64,000 bases of DNA from Haloarcula sp. CBA1129 (GTDB lineage Archaea > Halobacteriota > Halobacteria > Halobacteriales > Haloarculaceae): assembly GCF_008729015.1 (NCBI RefSeq), contig NZ_RKSM01000001.1, positions 1,612,001-1,676,000 of the forward strand. Direction: 5' to 3'. Below are positions 44,201 through 54,021 of this stretch, in pieces. The notes below the pieces were generated by a model, which was not told where the DNA came from, searched no databases, and was given only the letters and a program-made list of their open reading frames with translations. Within the stretch, counting starts at the first letter, position 1; every line of letters begins with the position of its first letter. A program made the position numbers and the translations under genes.

Positions 44201-45156
44201 GCGTCCGGCGTTGTCCCGAAGAGGTCCGCAGTCGCTTCGTCCCAGCTCATCTCGTCGGTCGCTAAGTTCCACTCGTAGACGCCGGTGTTCGTTCCGTCGA
44301 GCGCGAGGTCGAGCCGACGGTTCGTCTCTTCGAGCGCTCGCTCCCGTTCCTTCCGATCGGAGATGTCCCTGAGAACGCCGGTACAGAACCACTGCCCGTC
44401 ACGCTCGAAATCGCCGAACGAAACCGCGACGGTTAGCTGGTCTCCGGTAGCAGTCACGAGCGGCAGTTCGAGGTAGTCCCAGTCGACGTTCCGGTCGCCG
44501 GTCCGGCGGTACCGGTCCACTCCCTCGAAGTGAGAGTCTCGCAGATGTTCGGGAATCACTTTCGCGAAATCGTCACCGACCAGCTCCGCGCGGTCATAGC
44601 CCGTCAGCTCAGCGACCTCGTCGTTGGCGTACACGACTTCGCTGTCGGCGTCAATTGTGACGACGGCATCCGAAATACTCCCGGCAATAGCGTCGAACGA
44701 ATCCGAGACCTCCGGCGGTAGCATCGTCTCTGAGGTCACTGGATCGGCGTCGTCTTCCTCTGTTGGGCCGGGGTCGGCGGCGGAGTTCGGGTCCACGCGC
44801 CGCTGGGTCACGATGTCGTACACCCGGTCGGTCAGCGCTCCTTCGCTACGAGGGACGTACTCTGTCACGTTGAGCCGTGTCGCATGGGCGGCGACCACGC
44901 CGTCGGGTTCCGTCGTACAGAGAACGACCGGGAGCGTGTCGTATTGCTCGCGTATCGACGCCAGCACGTCCAGACCGGTCTCCGCTCCCGGAAGATCATG
45001 TTCACAGATGACGGCGTCGTAGGCGCGGTCGGCCAGTTCCGACAGGGCGCCTGCCGCGGTGGTAACTGTCGTGACCGAACCTAATGCGTCAGATATGGCT
45101 GTGTCCGCGTCATCATCGGCAGGACCAACGTACAACAGATGCGGCGTGTCGGACAT
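41257..45156 (-). CDS. Large PAS/GAF multisensor histidine kinase
   Basis: A 1299-residue soluble sensor kinase. Domain order: receiver-like (1-115), PAS, PAS, GAF, PAS, GAF, PAS, PAS, then HisKA (LLNRVLRHNLRNDLTVV) and HATPase_c (ELLENSLEHG, DDGPGIP, GTGLGLW). The receiver-like part reads VICEHDLP where the phosphoacceptor Asp is expected, so Glu may replace it. No membrane segments were seen, so it senses internal signals (redox, light or oxygen through PAS/GAF cofactors). The kinase core is intact. Partner: the adjacent convergent receiver protein. Confidence 0.88.
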   Translation of the reverse strand: MSDTPHLLYVGPADDDADTAISDALGSVTTVTTAAGALSELADRAYDAVICEHDLPGAETGLDVLASIREQYDTLPVVLCTTEPDGVVAAHATRLNVTEYVPRSEGALTDRVYDIVTQRRVDPNSAADPGPTEEDDADPVTSETMLPPEVSDSFDAIAGSISDAVVTIDADSEVVYANDEVAELTGYDRAELVGDDFAKVIPEHLRDSHFEGVDRYRRTGDRNVDWDYLELPLVTATGDQLTVAVSFGDFERDGQWFCTGVLRDISDRKERERALEETNRRLDLALDGTNTGVYEWNLATDEMSWDEATADLFGTTPDAFAGTVSAFHEYVHPDDRPSLEGRFERVAESNEGLEAEFRAVVDGETRWLRTSGVVEDRDAQAPRLVAIVTDVTERKEREQTLHANNDSLQALTQLATGNELSETETVGRVIEIGLDRLDMAFGYLSRIDDGVHEIQMVTGNTPLESGTQTPLEDTYCQQVLESGDLYAITDATTEDGHAADVYRKSGVACYAGGLITVGGEPYGTLCFGDERPRSESFSESEEAFMKVLVEWVNHELERRHREDELQRYENIIEAVDDGVYALDSEGYFEFVNQAMTDLTGYSESELLGSYTGFIKNDGVVERAESIVQEMIFEDRDDEETFELEIQQASGNSFPAQDHMTLLYDDDGRFDGTAGVIRDITEQKQRDEALSGLLDTSRSLMQAQTAQEVAETVIQATESDLGFDHSLVRLYDAETDTLRPAAASDKVPERPVYDADEGFPGDAFQRGDPLVVDEFERVDNYDSDVLTAVMYLPMGDHGVVSIGAQRGHEFTESDVSVGKILASNAAAAFDRVERERSLLLYESVVENVRDMMYVLDDEGRFQLVTEPLAEWLGYERATLLGQHPRIVLDQNAIDEFACRIGDLCQQGGTGAVQLETALETASGEKRPAEIEVSLIDADQFRGTVGVVRDLTELKQARAELKDERDRFSYLFNTLPDAVIETETVADESVVRSVNPAFSDVFGYGQDTAVDSPLSDLLRLPDTTHDDLPRFDDRQANGDPFQTELRLMTETGFRDFLFRGVPYSRDGDSIRGFGIYTDITEQRERERRLKLLNRVLRHNLRNDLTVVLGMADALDERIDNEHHRSILHRLQRKAEEMASLSERARDMERSVRRDQFGTDPVNVPAAVRDIVSSYRDEHAGKIETDLPDTPVTAGDGRLHRVIGELLENSLEHGGDEPSVRIDVAADQRIVSITVADDGPGIPQHELDVVTGDEPITQLHHGTGLGLWLVVWVTETYGGTVDFGSGPDGGTVVTLELPRIDA

Positions 45157-45232
45157 AGCGGTGCGTTATAACTCCTATACCGTGGGGTGGCATATACGCT
45201 CTGGCGGAAGTATCAAATGTCGAAACGTCGGG

Positions 45233-46654
45233 TTACGTGTCGTCGAGCGCCTGCCAAGAGAGCTGTGGGTCCCGGGCCGCAGTGACTTGGTCGATGCGTT
45301 TCGCTGCCGGCCGCGACGGCGCGTCGGCCAGCTCGGCGTCCGAGTCACCGGCCACGGCGTTGAACGCGGCCGCGAGCTGGTCGAGCGAGCGTTTGGTTTC
45401 GCTCTCCGTGGGCTCGGTCATCAGCGCCTCGTCGACGATTTCGGGCCACTTCGTCGTCGGCGGGTGGACGCCGTAGTCGAGCATCCGCTTGGCCGCGTCG
45501 GCGGCGTCCTGCTCGCCCGCGCTGGCGACGAACTCGTGGTGGAACGGGCCGAACGGCACGTCGTACTCGATTTGCTCAGCGAGGTAGTTCGCGTTCAGCA
45601 CGGCCTTCGCGCTGGCGTCCCGCAGGCCCTCGTCGCCGAGTCTGGCGATATAGGCGAAGGTTTTGAGCAGTACCGGCCAGTTGCCATAGAAGCCATGGAC
45701 CTTCCCAATCGAGTTGTCCGGCTCGTAGTGTTCGTAGTTACCGCCCCGTTCTCTGACGTGTGGGTTCGGGAGGAACTGGGCCAGTTCCTCGCGGACGCCG
45801 ACCGGGCCGGCCCCGGGGCCGCCGCCCCCATGGGGCGTCGCAAACGTCTTGTGGACGTTGTAGTGCATCACGTCAAAGCCCATATCGCCGGGGCGAGCGC
45901 GCCCCAACAGTGCGTTGAGGTTCGCGCCGTCGTAGTACAGGAGACCGCCGGCGTCGTGGACGATATCAGCGACGTGCTCGATATCGCGCTCGAACAGTCC
46001 CAGCGTGTTGGGGTTCGTAAGCATGAGCGCGGCAGTGTCGTCGCCGACAGCCGCCTCCAGCGCCTCGATGTCGACGCGACCGTCGTCGCCACTGGGTAGT
46101 TCCACGACCTCGTAGCCGGCCATCGCCGCCGTCGCGAAGTTCGTGCCGTGGGCGGAATCCGGGATGACGACTTCGGAGCGGTCGTCGTCGTTGTGTTCGT
46201 GGTAGGCCTTCGCTATCTGGATGCCGGTGAACTCGCCGGCCGCACCGGCGGGTGGCTGCAGCGTCACCGCGTCCATCCCACCGATACGGCCGAGGTAGTC
46301 CTGCAGGCGGTGACACAGCGCCAGCGTCCCCTGAACGGTCGAATCGGGCCGAGCCGGGTGGATGGCGGCGTCGGCCCGTGCGGCCACGTCCTCGGTGAAG
46401 GAGGGGTTGTACTTCATCGTACACGAGCCAAGCGGGAACGGCCCGCTCTCGACGCCGTAGTTCATCTGCGAGAGGCGCGTGTAATGCCGGGCCAGTTCGG
46501 GCTCGGCAGGGTCGGGCAAGGAAAGCGAGTCCCGCGTCAGGTCCTCGGGCAGCGGTGAGTCCTCGATGTCGACCGTTTCGTTCGCCTTCTCCGAGAGCAG
46601 CGGCTCGTACCGGTCGTCGCTGTCGTCGGTCCAGCGGGCTTGGTCGTACTTCAC
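45233..46654 (-). CDS. gcvPB: Glycine dehydrogenase (decarboxylating) subunit 2
   Basis: A 473-residue PLP subunit of the glycine cleavage P-protein. GPFPLGSCTMKYNP, DSAHGTNFATAAMAGY and the PLP-lysine stretch DVMHYNVHKTFATPHGGGGPG are diagnostic. It works with GcvPA and the lipoyl H protein to release CO2 from glycine. The start is a GTG at 46654, decided by GGAGGTG on the minus strand about six bases upstream; the longer open frame has non-haloarchaeal composition. It is last in the operon gcvT-gcvH-gcvPA-gcvPB. Confidence 0.93.
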   Translation of the reverse strand: MKYDQARWTDDSDDRYEPLLSEKANETVDIEDSPLPEDLTRDSLSLPDPAEPELARHYTRLSQMNYGVESGPFPLGSCTMKYNPSFTEDVAARADAAIHPARPDSTVQGTLALCHRLQDYLGRIGGMDAVTLQPPAGAAGEFTGIQIAKAYHEHNDDDRSEVVIPDSAHGTNFATAAMAGYEVVELPSGDDGRVDIEALEAAVGDDTAALMLTNPNTLGLFERDIEHVADIVHDAGGLLYYDGANLNALLGRARPGDMGFDVMHYNVHKTFATPHGGGGPGAGPVGVREELAQFLPNPHVRERGGNYEHYEPDNSIGKVHGFYGNWPVLLKTFAYIARLGDEGLRDASAKAVLNANYLAEQIEYDVPFGPFHHEFVASAGEQDAADAAKRMLDYGVHPPTTKWPEIVDEALMTEPTESETKRSLDQLAAAFNAVAGDSDAELADAPSRPAAKRIDQVTAARDPQLSWQALDDT

Positions 46655-46736
46655 GCGAGACACCTCCGTGTCGAGCGTGCAGCTCGTGGGACGTGGTTTG
46701 TCCCACGGTGGTTCGCCGAGCGCAGTGAGGCGAGTG

Positions 46737-48080
46737 TCATTTCGCAACCTCCCGGAACGCCGCGACAAACTCGTCTTCGGCCTCGGCGGTGGTCTCGGTC
46801 GCACACACCTGCACGAGGTGGTCATCGACCGCGTGGACCGCATACCCCTCGCTTGCGAGGTCGGAAACTATTGCACTGGCCGGCTGGTCCGTGCGGGCGA
46901 GGAACTCCCGGAAGTGGTGGCGGCCGTGGACCGGGGCTTTCACCCCGACGACATCGTCGAGACGGTCGGCGAGGTCACGGGCGCGGGTGACGCAGTCCTC
47001 GGCGAGGTCGACCAGCCCGTCCGGGCCGAGCCACGCGGCGTGCATCGCGGTCCGGAGCGCGACCCACGCCTGATTCGTACAGATGTTGGAAGTCGCCCGC
47101 TCCTTCCGGATGTGCTGCTCTCGGGTCTGGAGTGTCAGCGTGTACGCGCGACGGCCGGCGGCGTCCTCGCTGGCCCCGACCAGCCGGCCGGGGACCTGCC
47201 GCAGATACTCCTCGCGCGTGACGAACATACCGAGGCCGAAGCCGTATGCGGTGCCGGTCCCAAGGGACGCAGCGTCGCCGACGACCACGTCGGCCCCGAC
47301 ATCGGCTGGCCGCTCCAGCAGGGACAGCGCTATCGGGTCCGAGCCGAGACAGAACAGCGCCTCGTGGTCGTGAGCCAAGTCACCGATAGCCCCGAGGCGT
47401 TCCTCGATAACGCCCCGGACCGTCGGCGACTCGGCGTACACCATCGCGGTGTCCTCGCCGATCTGGTCGGACAGCGCCGCCACGTCGACGACGCCATCGG
47501 CCATCGGGTAGGACTCGACCGTGAGGTCCGGTCCATCGGCGTAGTTCGACAGAACGGCGCGTTTGCCGTCCCGAAGATGCTCCGGTACCAGAATCCGGTC
47601 GCCGGACACCGACCGGACTCGCTGAGAGAGCGTCGCTGCCTCGCCCAGCGCCGTCGCATCGTCGTACATCGAACAGTTGGCAACGCCGAGCCCCGTGAGT
47701 TCCACCAGCATCGACTGGAACTCGAAAAGCGCCTGAAGGAATCCCTGTGCGACCTCGGGCTGGTACTGCGTGTAGGATGTCAGGAACTCCGAGCGGCTGG
47801 CGAGGTCGTCGACGACGCTCGGGACGTAGTGGTTGTAGTGGCCGCGACCGAGGAATTCAGTAAGGTCGGCGTTGCGGCCCAGAAGGCCGGCGACTTCCCG
47901 GCGCGTCGCCCGCTCACTCCGGGCATCGATACCGAACTCGCCGTCGAAGGCGATAGCCTCGGGGACGTCGAACAGCGATTCGAGGGCATCGGCCCCGACT
48001 GCATCGAGCATCGCCGCGGTCTCTGCGGCCGTCTGCGGTGCGTACGGACTGCCTGTGGCGTGTGAATCACTATCGCTCAT
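46737..48080 (-). CDS. gcvPA: Glycine dehydrogenase (decarboxylating) subunit 1
   Basis: A 447-residue partner of Gcv[17 protein letters not shown] and [20 protein letters not shown] at the N-terminus, followed by [19 protein letters not shown], define the family. The split of P protein into two subunits is usual in archaea and Gram-positives. The start at 48080 ([10 protein letters not shown]) follows the operon spacing. The ATG is about 105 bases downstream of gcvH. Confidence 0.92.
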   Translation of the reverse strand: MSDSDSHATGSPYAPQTAAETAAMLDAVGADALESLFDVPEAIAFDGEFGIDARSERATRREVAGLLGRNADLTEFLGRGHYNHYVPSVVDDLASRSEFLTSYTQYQPEVAQGFLQALFEFQSMLVELTGLGVANCSMYDDATALGEAATLSQRVRSVSGDRILVPEHLRDGKRAVLSNYADGPDLTVESYPMADGVVDVAALSDQIGEDTAMVYAESPTVRGVIEERLGAIGDLAHDHEALFCLGSDPIALSLLERPADVGADVVVGDAASLGTGTAYGFGLGMFVTREEYLRQVPGRLVGASEDAAGRRAYTLTLQTREQHIRKERATSNICTNQAWVALRTAMHAAWLGPDGLVDLAEDCVTRARDLADRLDDVVGVKAPVHGRHHFREFLARTDQPASAIVSDLASEGYAVHAVDDHLVQVCATETTAEAEDEFVAAFREVAK

Positions 48081-48185
48081 TGGAGAACCACCCAGTAGCG
48101 CCGGGGTGACATGATATCCGCAGCTAACGACCGTGTCCACATTAGGTTACTCCTTTCACCCCCGCGGGACCGCTGCCACCGGGGG

Positions 48186-48569
48186 TTACTCGATCTGGTC
48201 GCGGTACGCGGCGGGTGAGAGCAGGTCGTCGATGTCGCTCTCTTCGTCAAGTTCAACCTCAAGCATCCAGCCGTCACCGAACGGGTCCTCGTTAAGCAGT
48301 TCTGGCTCGTCACGGAGCTGATCGTTGACTGCTGTGACAGTGCCTGAGACGGGGGCGTACACGTCGGACACAGCCTTGATAGACTCCACCACGCCGAAGT
48401 CCTCGCCTGCAGTCAGTTCCGCTCCCTCGTCCGGCAGTTCGACGAACACCACGTCGCCGAGTTCGTCCTGTGCGAACTCAGTGATGCCGATCTCGGCGGT
48501 GTCGCCGGAGATGCGTACCCATTCGTGTGACTCCAGATATCGCAGGTCGTCGGGAACGTCGAAGCTCAT
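48186..48569 (-). CDS. gcvH: Glycine cleavage H protein
   Basis: A 127-residue lipoyl carrier. The lipoylated Lys lies in [17 protein letters not shown], and [19 protein letters not shown] is the family hallmark. It shuttles the aminomethyl group between P and T proteins. Its start overlaps the gcvT stop by four bases. Confidence 0.95.
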   Translation of the reverse strand: MSFDVPDDLRYLESHEWVRISGDTAEIGITEFAQDELGDVVFVELPDEGAELTAGEDFGVVESIKAVSDVYAPVSGTVTAVNDQLRDEPELLNEDPFGDGWMLEVELDEESDIDDLLSPAAYRDQIE

Positions 48570-49660
48570 CTATCGAGGAATGGCGTGCTCCTGGTACGTG
48601 CTTTCTTCGGTTCGCCGCGGACGAGGACGCGAACGGATTTGTCCGGTTGGGCGTACGCTGCCGGGACGTAAGCGAGCGCTATCGGCGACCCCAGCGTCGG
48701 ACTCATCGTCCCGCTCGTGACGTGCCCGATAGTCTCGCCGTCTGGCGTTGTCACGTCGTACCCATGACGCGGGACGCCGCGGTCGATGAGTTCGATGCCG
48801 ATGAGTTTCTCTTCAGGACCGTCGGCAGCGACGCCTTCCAGTGCGTCCCGACCGACGAACTCCGTATCGAGTTCGACAGTCCAGCCGATCCCGGCCTCAT
48901 AGGGCGTTCTGGGCTCATCGACCGGATGGAACTCCTGACCGGAGAGCAGAAAGCCCATTTCTAGGCGGAGGGTGTCACGCGCGCCGAGCCCACAGGGCTG
49001 GCACTCAAGCGCGCCCCAGACCGCCTCGGCATTGTCGGGCGGACAGAGGATTTCGAAGCCGGGTTCGCCCGTGTAGCCCGTCCGGGCGATTAGCGAGTCC
49101 ACGCCGGCAACAGTCCCGTCAGCCACCTCAAACCGGGACAGGGCAGAGAGCGTGACGCCCTCCGTCTCGGCCGCCAGCAGATCCGGTGCGTCAGGCCCCT
49201 GAACGGCGAGCATCGCATACTCCTCGGTCCGGTTCGTCACCGTCGCATCCAGACCTCGTTCGTCCCGCTCAGAGAGCCACCGTTCGGTCATCTCCCCATC
49301 GTGACCGGCGTTCGGGATGAACAGGAACTCATCGGCCGCGCCTTCCGGGAGCCGGTAGACGACGGTGTCGTCCAGCATGATCCCGTCTTCACCTGTGATG
49401 GCCCCGTACTGGGCCTCTCCCGGATCCAGCACGGTCACGTCGTTGGTGGTCAGTCGCTGTGTCAGCGTCGCTGCGTCCGGACCAGCCACGGTTATCTGTC
49501 CCATGTGCGAAACGTCGAACTTCCCGGCTTCGCTCCGGACTGCCTCGTGTTCTGTACGGATCGACTCGAACTCGACCGGCATCTCCCACCCGCCGAAGTC
49601 AGTGAACGAAGCGTCGGCTCGCTGGTGAACCGCAGAGAGCGGTGGTGCCCGCAGTGTCAT
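48566..49660 (-). CDS. gcvT: Glycine cleavage aminomethyltransferase (T protein)
   Basis: A 364-residue folate-binding enzyme that transfers the aminomethyl carbon to tetrahydrofolate and frees ammonia. [23 protein letters not shown], and [13 protein letters not shown] (with Glu contacting folate) are present; the C-terminal barrel includes [16 protein letters not shown]. The start at 49660 ([10 protein letters not shown]) is preferred over a 15-residue extension. It is the first gene of the gcv operon. An AT-rich candidate promoter is near 49725-49740, which would leave a leader of several tens of bases. Confidence 0.93.
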   Translation of the reverse strand: MTLRAPPLSAVHQRADASFTDFGGWEMPVEFESIRTEHEAVRSEAGKFDVSHMGQITVAGPDAATLTQRLTTNDVTVLDPGEAQYGAITGEDGIMLDDTVVYRLPEGAADEFLFIPNAGHDGEMTERWLSERDERGLDATVTNRTEEYAMLAVQGPDAPDLLAAETEGVTLSALSRFEVADGTVAGVDSLIARTGYTGEPGFEILCPPDNAEAVWGALECQPCGLGARDTLRLEMGFLLSGQEFHPVDEPRTPYEAGIGWTVELDTEFVGRDALEGVAADGPEEKLIGIELIDRGVPRHGYDVTTPDGETIGHVTSGTMSPTLGSPIALAYVPAAYAQPDKSVRVLVRGEPKKARTRSTPFLDR

Positions 49661-49807
49661 ACGCGGATATCTCGTACCGCGTGGTCTTACCGTTTGGCCC
49701 TTCACTGCCTGCGGACCGCTGATAAATCATATACGACGATATCAAATCGGCGGCTGCACTGAATGGAGCGACAGAACCGGGACAGAGAATGCAGTTGTCG
49801 GCCTTCG

Positions 49808-51604
49808 TTACTCACTTCGCGCCAATGGGAACGCCAGTTCGACTCGCGTTCCGCCGTCGAGGTCTTCATCAAGCGTCACAGACCCGCCAAGACGTCGGAC
49901 CAGCCACGTAACCGCCCACAACCCGAGACCACGGCTATGTGCTATCGGACCCTCCGTCTCCGAAGACAGGACTCTGCGCTCTATGTCAGGGATATCAGAC
50001 TTGTCGGTATCGACTCGAACTGTTGCCTGACCCGCCGGCGTTTCTTCTGCTGTAAGTGCAACGGTTGGGTCGGACACGTCGCTGTATTCCAGTGCATTCT
50101 CGAGAAGAATCTCTAGTATCAGGTCGATAGCCATCCTATCGCCCGATACCTCCGCCTCGGTGGATGCGACTTCAATGGTGAGTTCGGGATGCTGTTCTGT
50201 GAGGGCCTCCTGAACATCGGTGAGGACTTGCCGGAGATGGACTGTCCCACTTCGGAGGTCTCGCTCGATGACTCGGTCAAACGACCGTGCTCGCTCGGCC
50301 AACGAATCGAGCTCTTTCGAGGCGTTTTCGATTCTGTCGATGTGTCCTCTAGCGGCGTCAACAGAGGAATCGGACGAGGCGAGCTCTTCTTTGAGGAGTC
50401 TCGAATTGCCCCGTATCACGGTCAATTTGTTCCGGATATTGTGCCGGAGAATTCGACTCATGACCATTATCCGCTGCTCTCGCTCCTTATCTTGGGTGAT
50501 ATCGCGAACGATGCCTCGAAGCTTCGGTGTCCCGTCTTGAACGGTCTTTTCTGCCCGGAGTCGGAACCAGCGCTCAGTTTCCCCCGCAGTCTTGCGGCGT
50601 GCTTCTAGTTCGATTGGTTCGCCGGTTTCACGGCAGGTCTCGATAGCATCCCGAAGGGCCGCTCTATCATTTGGGTGGTACTGCTCAATGGCCTCATCGA
50701 GCGTCGGATTGTACTGTGATGTTCCATATAGACGCTTCATCCCGGTGGTTCCCTCTATCAGATCTGTTTCCAGATCGAGTTCCCACCCACCGATGTCGGC
50801 CAAGGTTTCGGTCCCGACAAGCCACTCCAGTTGCTCCTCCCGCTGTTTCATGCTCGTTGCGTCGTCTAGACCCACGATGACACGCTCGATAGTCCCGTCA
50901 TCGCCCAGTATCGGCGCAGCGTTGCTCGAAAGCCACCGCTCGGTCCCATCGGCTAGCTCTATCCAGTGCTCGAATCCGAACACCGGGTCGCCGGATTCGA
51001 GCACCCGCGTAACCGGATGTTCCGAGTCGGGGATCGGGGTCCCGTCTTCGTAGAAGATATTCCACTCCGGTTGATCGTACCGCCTCTCAGTGATGGTATT
51101 GTGTTCGAGGCCGAGCAGGTCTTCGGCCCGGTCATTCGCTCGCGATATCTTGCCGGACGGCTCAACGATGACGAGACCGACCGGGCTGATTTCGAACACC
51201 CGCTCGATGAGTGCCTGCTTCTCCTCGCGCCGCTTTCGCTGCGTGATATCCTCGGCCAGCCATAGCACTCGGTCCGTGTTGCCACTGCCAACCGGCGCGA
51301 CGCGCGCCTCGAAGTGCCGAACCCCGCTGTCAAGCGTTAGCTGATACTCGATTTGCTGCTGTTTGCCTGCCTGCAGAGCGTCCTCGATGACTGTGTAGAA
51401 CTGATCGGCCTGTGCTGTAGAGAAGATATCCCAGAGGTCCGTCCCCAACAGTGTTTCCGGCTGTTTGAAGAACAATGCGCCGTTGTGAGCGTTATGAATG
51501 ACGTCGACAAAGACGCCATCAGCATCTAGTACGACTGCTGGATCGGAAATTATCTCGCAAAGACTGTTTAGAACGTCTCGATTGTGAAGAGATTCATTAC
51601 TCAT
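49808..51604 (-). CDS. PAS-domain histidine kinase with a degenerate ATP-binding G1 box
   Basis: A 598-residue soluble sensor with three PAS/PAC units (about 10-120, 130-250, 262-375), HisKA with His388 in SRILRHNIRNKL, and an HATPase_c domain. The N box (LLENALEYS, Asn503) and G2 (SRGLGLW) are present, but the G1 box, normally DxGxG, reads TDKSDIP at 533-539, with both glycines lost. ATP binding may be impaired, so it could be a pseudokinase or work as phosphatase or sensor only. No response regulator is adjacent. It lies beside the gcv operon by position only. Confidence 0.85.
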   Translation of the reverse strand: MSNESLHNRDVLNSLCEIISDPAVVLDADGVFVDVIHNAHNGALFFKQPETLLGTDLWDIFSTAQADQFYTVIEDALQAGKQQQIEYQLTLDSGVRHFEARVAPVGSGNTDRVLWLAEDITQRKRREEKQALIERVFEISPVGLVIVEPSGKISRANDRAEDLLGLEHNTITERRYDQPEWNIFYEDGTPIPDSEHPVTRVLESGDPVFGFEHWIELADGTERWLSSNAAPILGDDGTIERVIVGLDDATSMKQREEQLEWLVGTETLADIGGWELDLETDLIEGTTGMKRLYGTSQYNPTLDEAIEQYHPNDRAALRDAIETCRETGEPIELEARRKTAGETERWFRLRAEKTVQDGTPKLRGIVRDITQDKEREQRIMVMSRILRHNIRNKLTVIRGNSRLLKEELASSDSSVDAARGHIDRIENASKELDSLAERARSFDRVIERDLRSGTVHLRQVLTDVQEALTEQHPELTIEVASTEAEVSGDRMAIDLILEILLENALEYSDVSDPTVALTAEETPAGQATVRVDTDKSDIPDIERRVLSSETEGPIAHSRGLGLWAVTWLVRRLGGSVTLDEDLDGGTRVELAFPLARSE

Positions 51605-51770
51605 GGTCCCGGATGTCGAACAGTGTTGACAGTCGCTTCTATCTGGAAATGCTATCTGTAGACTGAGGTGTGTACCCTCCTAAGTGTTGTGCAGCCGCGT
51701 TTAATATAGCGAATACTGATTTATAACGTGAAACGGCACGCATAAACGGGCTGGGCAGGGAAAGGGGCGC

Positions 51771-52217
51771 ATGGAGCTGTTTCGTCGGATATTCGGGGAG
51801 AAAGACTCGCGCCGTCGCGTCGGACTGTTCGTTGACGGACCGAACGTGCTCAGGTCCGAGTTCGATGTCGACCTTGACGAGGTCCGCGACATTGCAGTCG
51901 AATACGGCCCGCTAGCGTTGACCCGCCTCTACGTCGACCAGAACGCCTCTCCGGGGCTCATTCAGGCTGCCGAGGCTCGCGGGTTCGAGGTCGTGACGAC
52001 CAGTGGCGACGTAGACGTCCGTATGGCTGTCGACGCAACAGACGCCGTCGTTTCGGGACAGGTCGACGTGCTGGTCGTCGCCTCGCGGGACACGGATTTC
52101 AAGCCGGCGCTGGAAGTAGCCGCACGGGAAGGGGTCAAAACAGTCGCTATCGCACCGGGTGAGTACGGCCGCTCCGACGCGTTACGCAACGCGGCGGAAG
52201 ACGCAGTGACGCTCTGA
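51771..52217 (+). CDS. NYN-domain RNase-like protein
   Basis: A 148-residue PIN-like NYN-domain protein. The acidic residues typical of the metal site are visible: GLFVDGPNVLR (Asp), SGDVDVRMAVDAT (Asp and Asp) and VVASRDTDFKPAL (Asp and Asp). NYN domains cut RNA and occur in RNA processing or decay. A basic N-terminal helix (RRIFGEKDSRRR) could contact RNA. The start follows an AT-rich patch (51741-51748). It is divergent from the kinase gene. Confidence 0.85.
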   Translation: MELFRRIFGEKDSRRRVGLFVDGPNVLRSEFDVDLDEVRDIAVEYGPLALTRLYVDQNASPGLIQAAEARGFEVVTTSGDVDVRMAVDATDAVVSGQVDVLVVASRDTDFKPALEVAAREGVKTVAIAPGEYGRSDALRNAAEDAVTL

Positions 52218-52271
52218 GACGGCTGACGCCGTGACGCCAACTGTTTTTTCGACCAGTGCCATTGGCCACAT

Positions 52272-53117
52272 ATGGATATCGACGATACGCCAGTACTGGA
52301 CAACCACCTCCATCTCGACCCGGTCAACGGCCGGAACGTCGCAGCGGCCGAGGAATTCGCGTCTCAGGGCGGAACACACCTGCTAGTGCTCAACAAACCG
52401 TCTTGGCACCTCGTCGAGAGGGCGACTGACGCGGCGACGTTCCGCGAGGTGTTCGACCTCACTATCGAGGCTGCCACCGCCGCGACGGAGGTGCTGGATG
52501 GACGTGCCTGGCCTGTCCTCGGGGTCCATCCGGCGCTGATTTCGAAGCTCGTCGAGGACGGCTACACACCGCCGGAGGCGCGGGACCTCATGCAGACCGG
52601 CCTCGATGTGGCAGCGGAGTACGTCGATACCGGCGACGCGCTTGCGCTGAAATCCGGGCGACCGCACTACGACGTGGACGATGCGGTCTGGGCGGCGTCA
52701 AACGAAGTGATGTGCCATGGGTTCGAACGTGCTGCCGACGTAGGCTGTGCGATACAGCTCCACACTGAGGGCGGCGAAGACTTCGAAGAAGTGGCTGGCT
52801 GGGCCGAAGACCGTGGCCTCGACCGAACGCAGGTCGTCAAACACTACTCCGGCGGTCGACTCCGTGGCCCAGTCAAGTCCGTACTTGCAGACAAGGACGA
52901 ACTTGAAATCGCCGTCGAGTCCGACGCGCCGTTCCTGATGGAGACGGACTACATCGACGACCCGGACCGCCCCGGCGCGGTGTTAGGGCCGAAAACCGTG
53001 CCGCGGCGCGTCCGCTGGCTGCTCGAAAATGGACATGAAGACGCAGTCAGAACTGCCCATGTCGAGACGCCGGCAGACGTGTACGGCATCGACACCGAGG
53101 CGACGCTGGAGCGGTAA
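52272..53117 (+). CDS. TatD-type metal-dependent hydrolase
   Basis: A 281-residue TIM-barrel hydrolase of the TatD/amidohydrolase type. VLDNHLHLDP is the first metal motif, VLGVHPAL and ALKSGRPHY follow, then IQLHTEGGED, VVKHYSGG and the terminal FLMETDYIDDP Asp. TatD members are DNases or work in DNA repair; haloarchaeal forms are not characterised. It is 54 bases after the NYN gene, so the two may share a transcript. The C-terminus is convergent with pstB. Confidence 0.82.
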   Translation: MDIDDTPVLDNHLHLDPVNGRNVAAAEEFASQGGTHLLVLNKPSWHLVERATDAATFREVFDLTIEAATAATEVLDGRAWPVLGVHPALISKLVEDGYTPPEARDLMQTGLDVAAEYVDTGDALALKSGRPHYDVDDAVWAASNEVMCHGFERAADVGCAIQLHTEGGEDFEEVAGWAEDRGLDRTQVVKHYSGGRLRGPVKSVLADKDELEIAVESDAPFLMETDYIDDPDRPGAVLGPKTVPRRVRWLLENGHEDAVRTAHVETPADVYGIDTEATLER

Positions 53118-53142
53118 CGGCGACGGCAAAAGCGAGGAGACG

Positions 53143-54021
53143 CTATCCGAACTTGCCGGTGATGTAGTCCTCGACGCGCTGGCTGTCGGGATTCTCGAAT
53201 ATCTTGTCGGTGTCGTCGAACTCGACGAGTTCGCCGCCGGTGAGGAAGACGGCCGTCTTGTCAGAGATACGGGCGGCCTGTTGCATGTTGTGAGTGACGA
53301 TGACGACCGTGTACTCTTCAGCCAGTTCCTCGATGAGGTCCTCGATTTGAGAGGTCGCGATGGGATCAAGCGCCGAGGCCGGCTCGTCCATCAGAATGAC
53401 TTCGGGGTCGACGGCGATGGCGCGGGCGATACAGAGACGCTGTTGCTGGCCGCCCGAAAGGTCCAGCGCCGATCCATCAAGGCGGTCCTTGACCTCGTCC
53501 CACAGCGCCGCTTTCTTCAGGGACTGCTCGACCACCTCGTCGATGTTGTCCGTCTTGTCCTGAATACGGAGGCCGTAGGCGACGTTGTCGTAGATGCTCT
53601 TCGGGAAGGGGTTCGGATGCTGGAACACCATCCCGATCCGGCGGCGCAGGGCGACCGGGTCGACATCGGCGTCGTAGACGTTTTTCCCCTTGAAGGTGAG
53701 TTCACCATCGACGCGGGCGATGTCGATGAGATCGTTCATGCGGTTGATACACCGCAGGAACGTCGACTTGCCACAGCCCGACGGGCCGATCATGGCGGTC
53801 ACCTGATTCTCCGGAATGGCCAAATCGATGTTCTGCAGGGCTTGCGTCTCGCCGTAGAATACGTCGAGACCGCGGGACTCGATGACGGTCCCCGACCCAG
53901 TCTGCTCGACCGAGCCCCGTTCGGCGTTTTCATCGAGGCCGCCCTTTCCGGGGTCAGTCGTCACGAGGGAGTCGTCGTCAGTCTCAACGTCGGTGTCACT
54001 GGCCATGTCCTGTGAAGTCAT
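53143..54021 (-). CDS. pstB: Phosphate ABC transporter ATP-binding protein (PstB)
   Basis: A 292-residue ABC ATPase. Walker [10 protein letters not shown], the PstB-specific [12 protein letters not shown]-loop [14 protein letters not shown], signature LSGGQQQRL and Walker [15 protein letters not shown] are all visible. An acidic tail of about 45 residues precedes the fold. It powers high-affinity phosphate import with PstS, C and A and is the last gene of the operon; its ATG follows the pstA stop codon directly. A shorter start (MASDTD, 54006) is possible. Confidence 0.95.
   Translation of the reverse strand: MTSQDMASDTDVETDDDSLVTTDPGKGGLDENAERGSVEQTGSGTVIESRGLDVFYGETQALQNIDLAIPENQVTAMIGPSGCGKSTFLRCINRMNDLIDIARVDGELTFKGKNVYDADVDPVALRRRIGMVFQHPNPFPKSIYDNVAYGLRIQDKTDNIDEVVEQSLKKAALWDEVKDRLDGSALDLSGGQQQRLCIARAIAVDPEVILMDEPASALDPIATSQIEDLIEELAEEYTVVIVTHNMQQAARISDKTAVFLTGGELVEFDDTDKIFENPDSQRVEDYITGKFG

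Noticed and set aside
42985-44265. 426-codon plus-strand frame
   Set aside because: Lies inside the multisensor kinase gene on the opposite strand; the kinase domains account for the DNA.
41257-45156. Repeated PAS segments as a tandem DNA repeat
   Set aside because: The similarity is only at protein-family level; the DNA of the segments has diverged.
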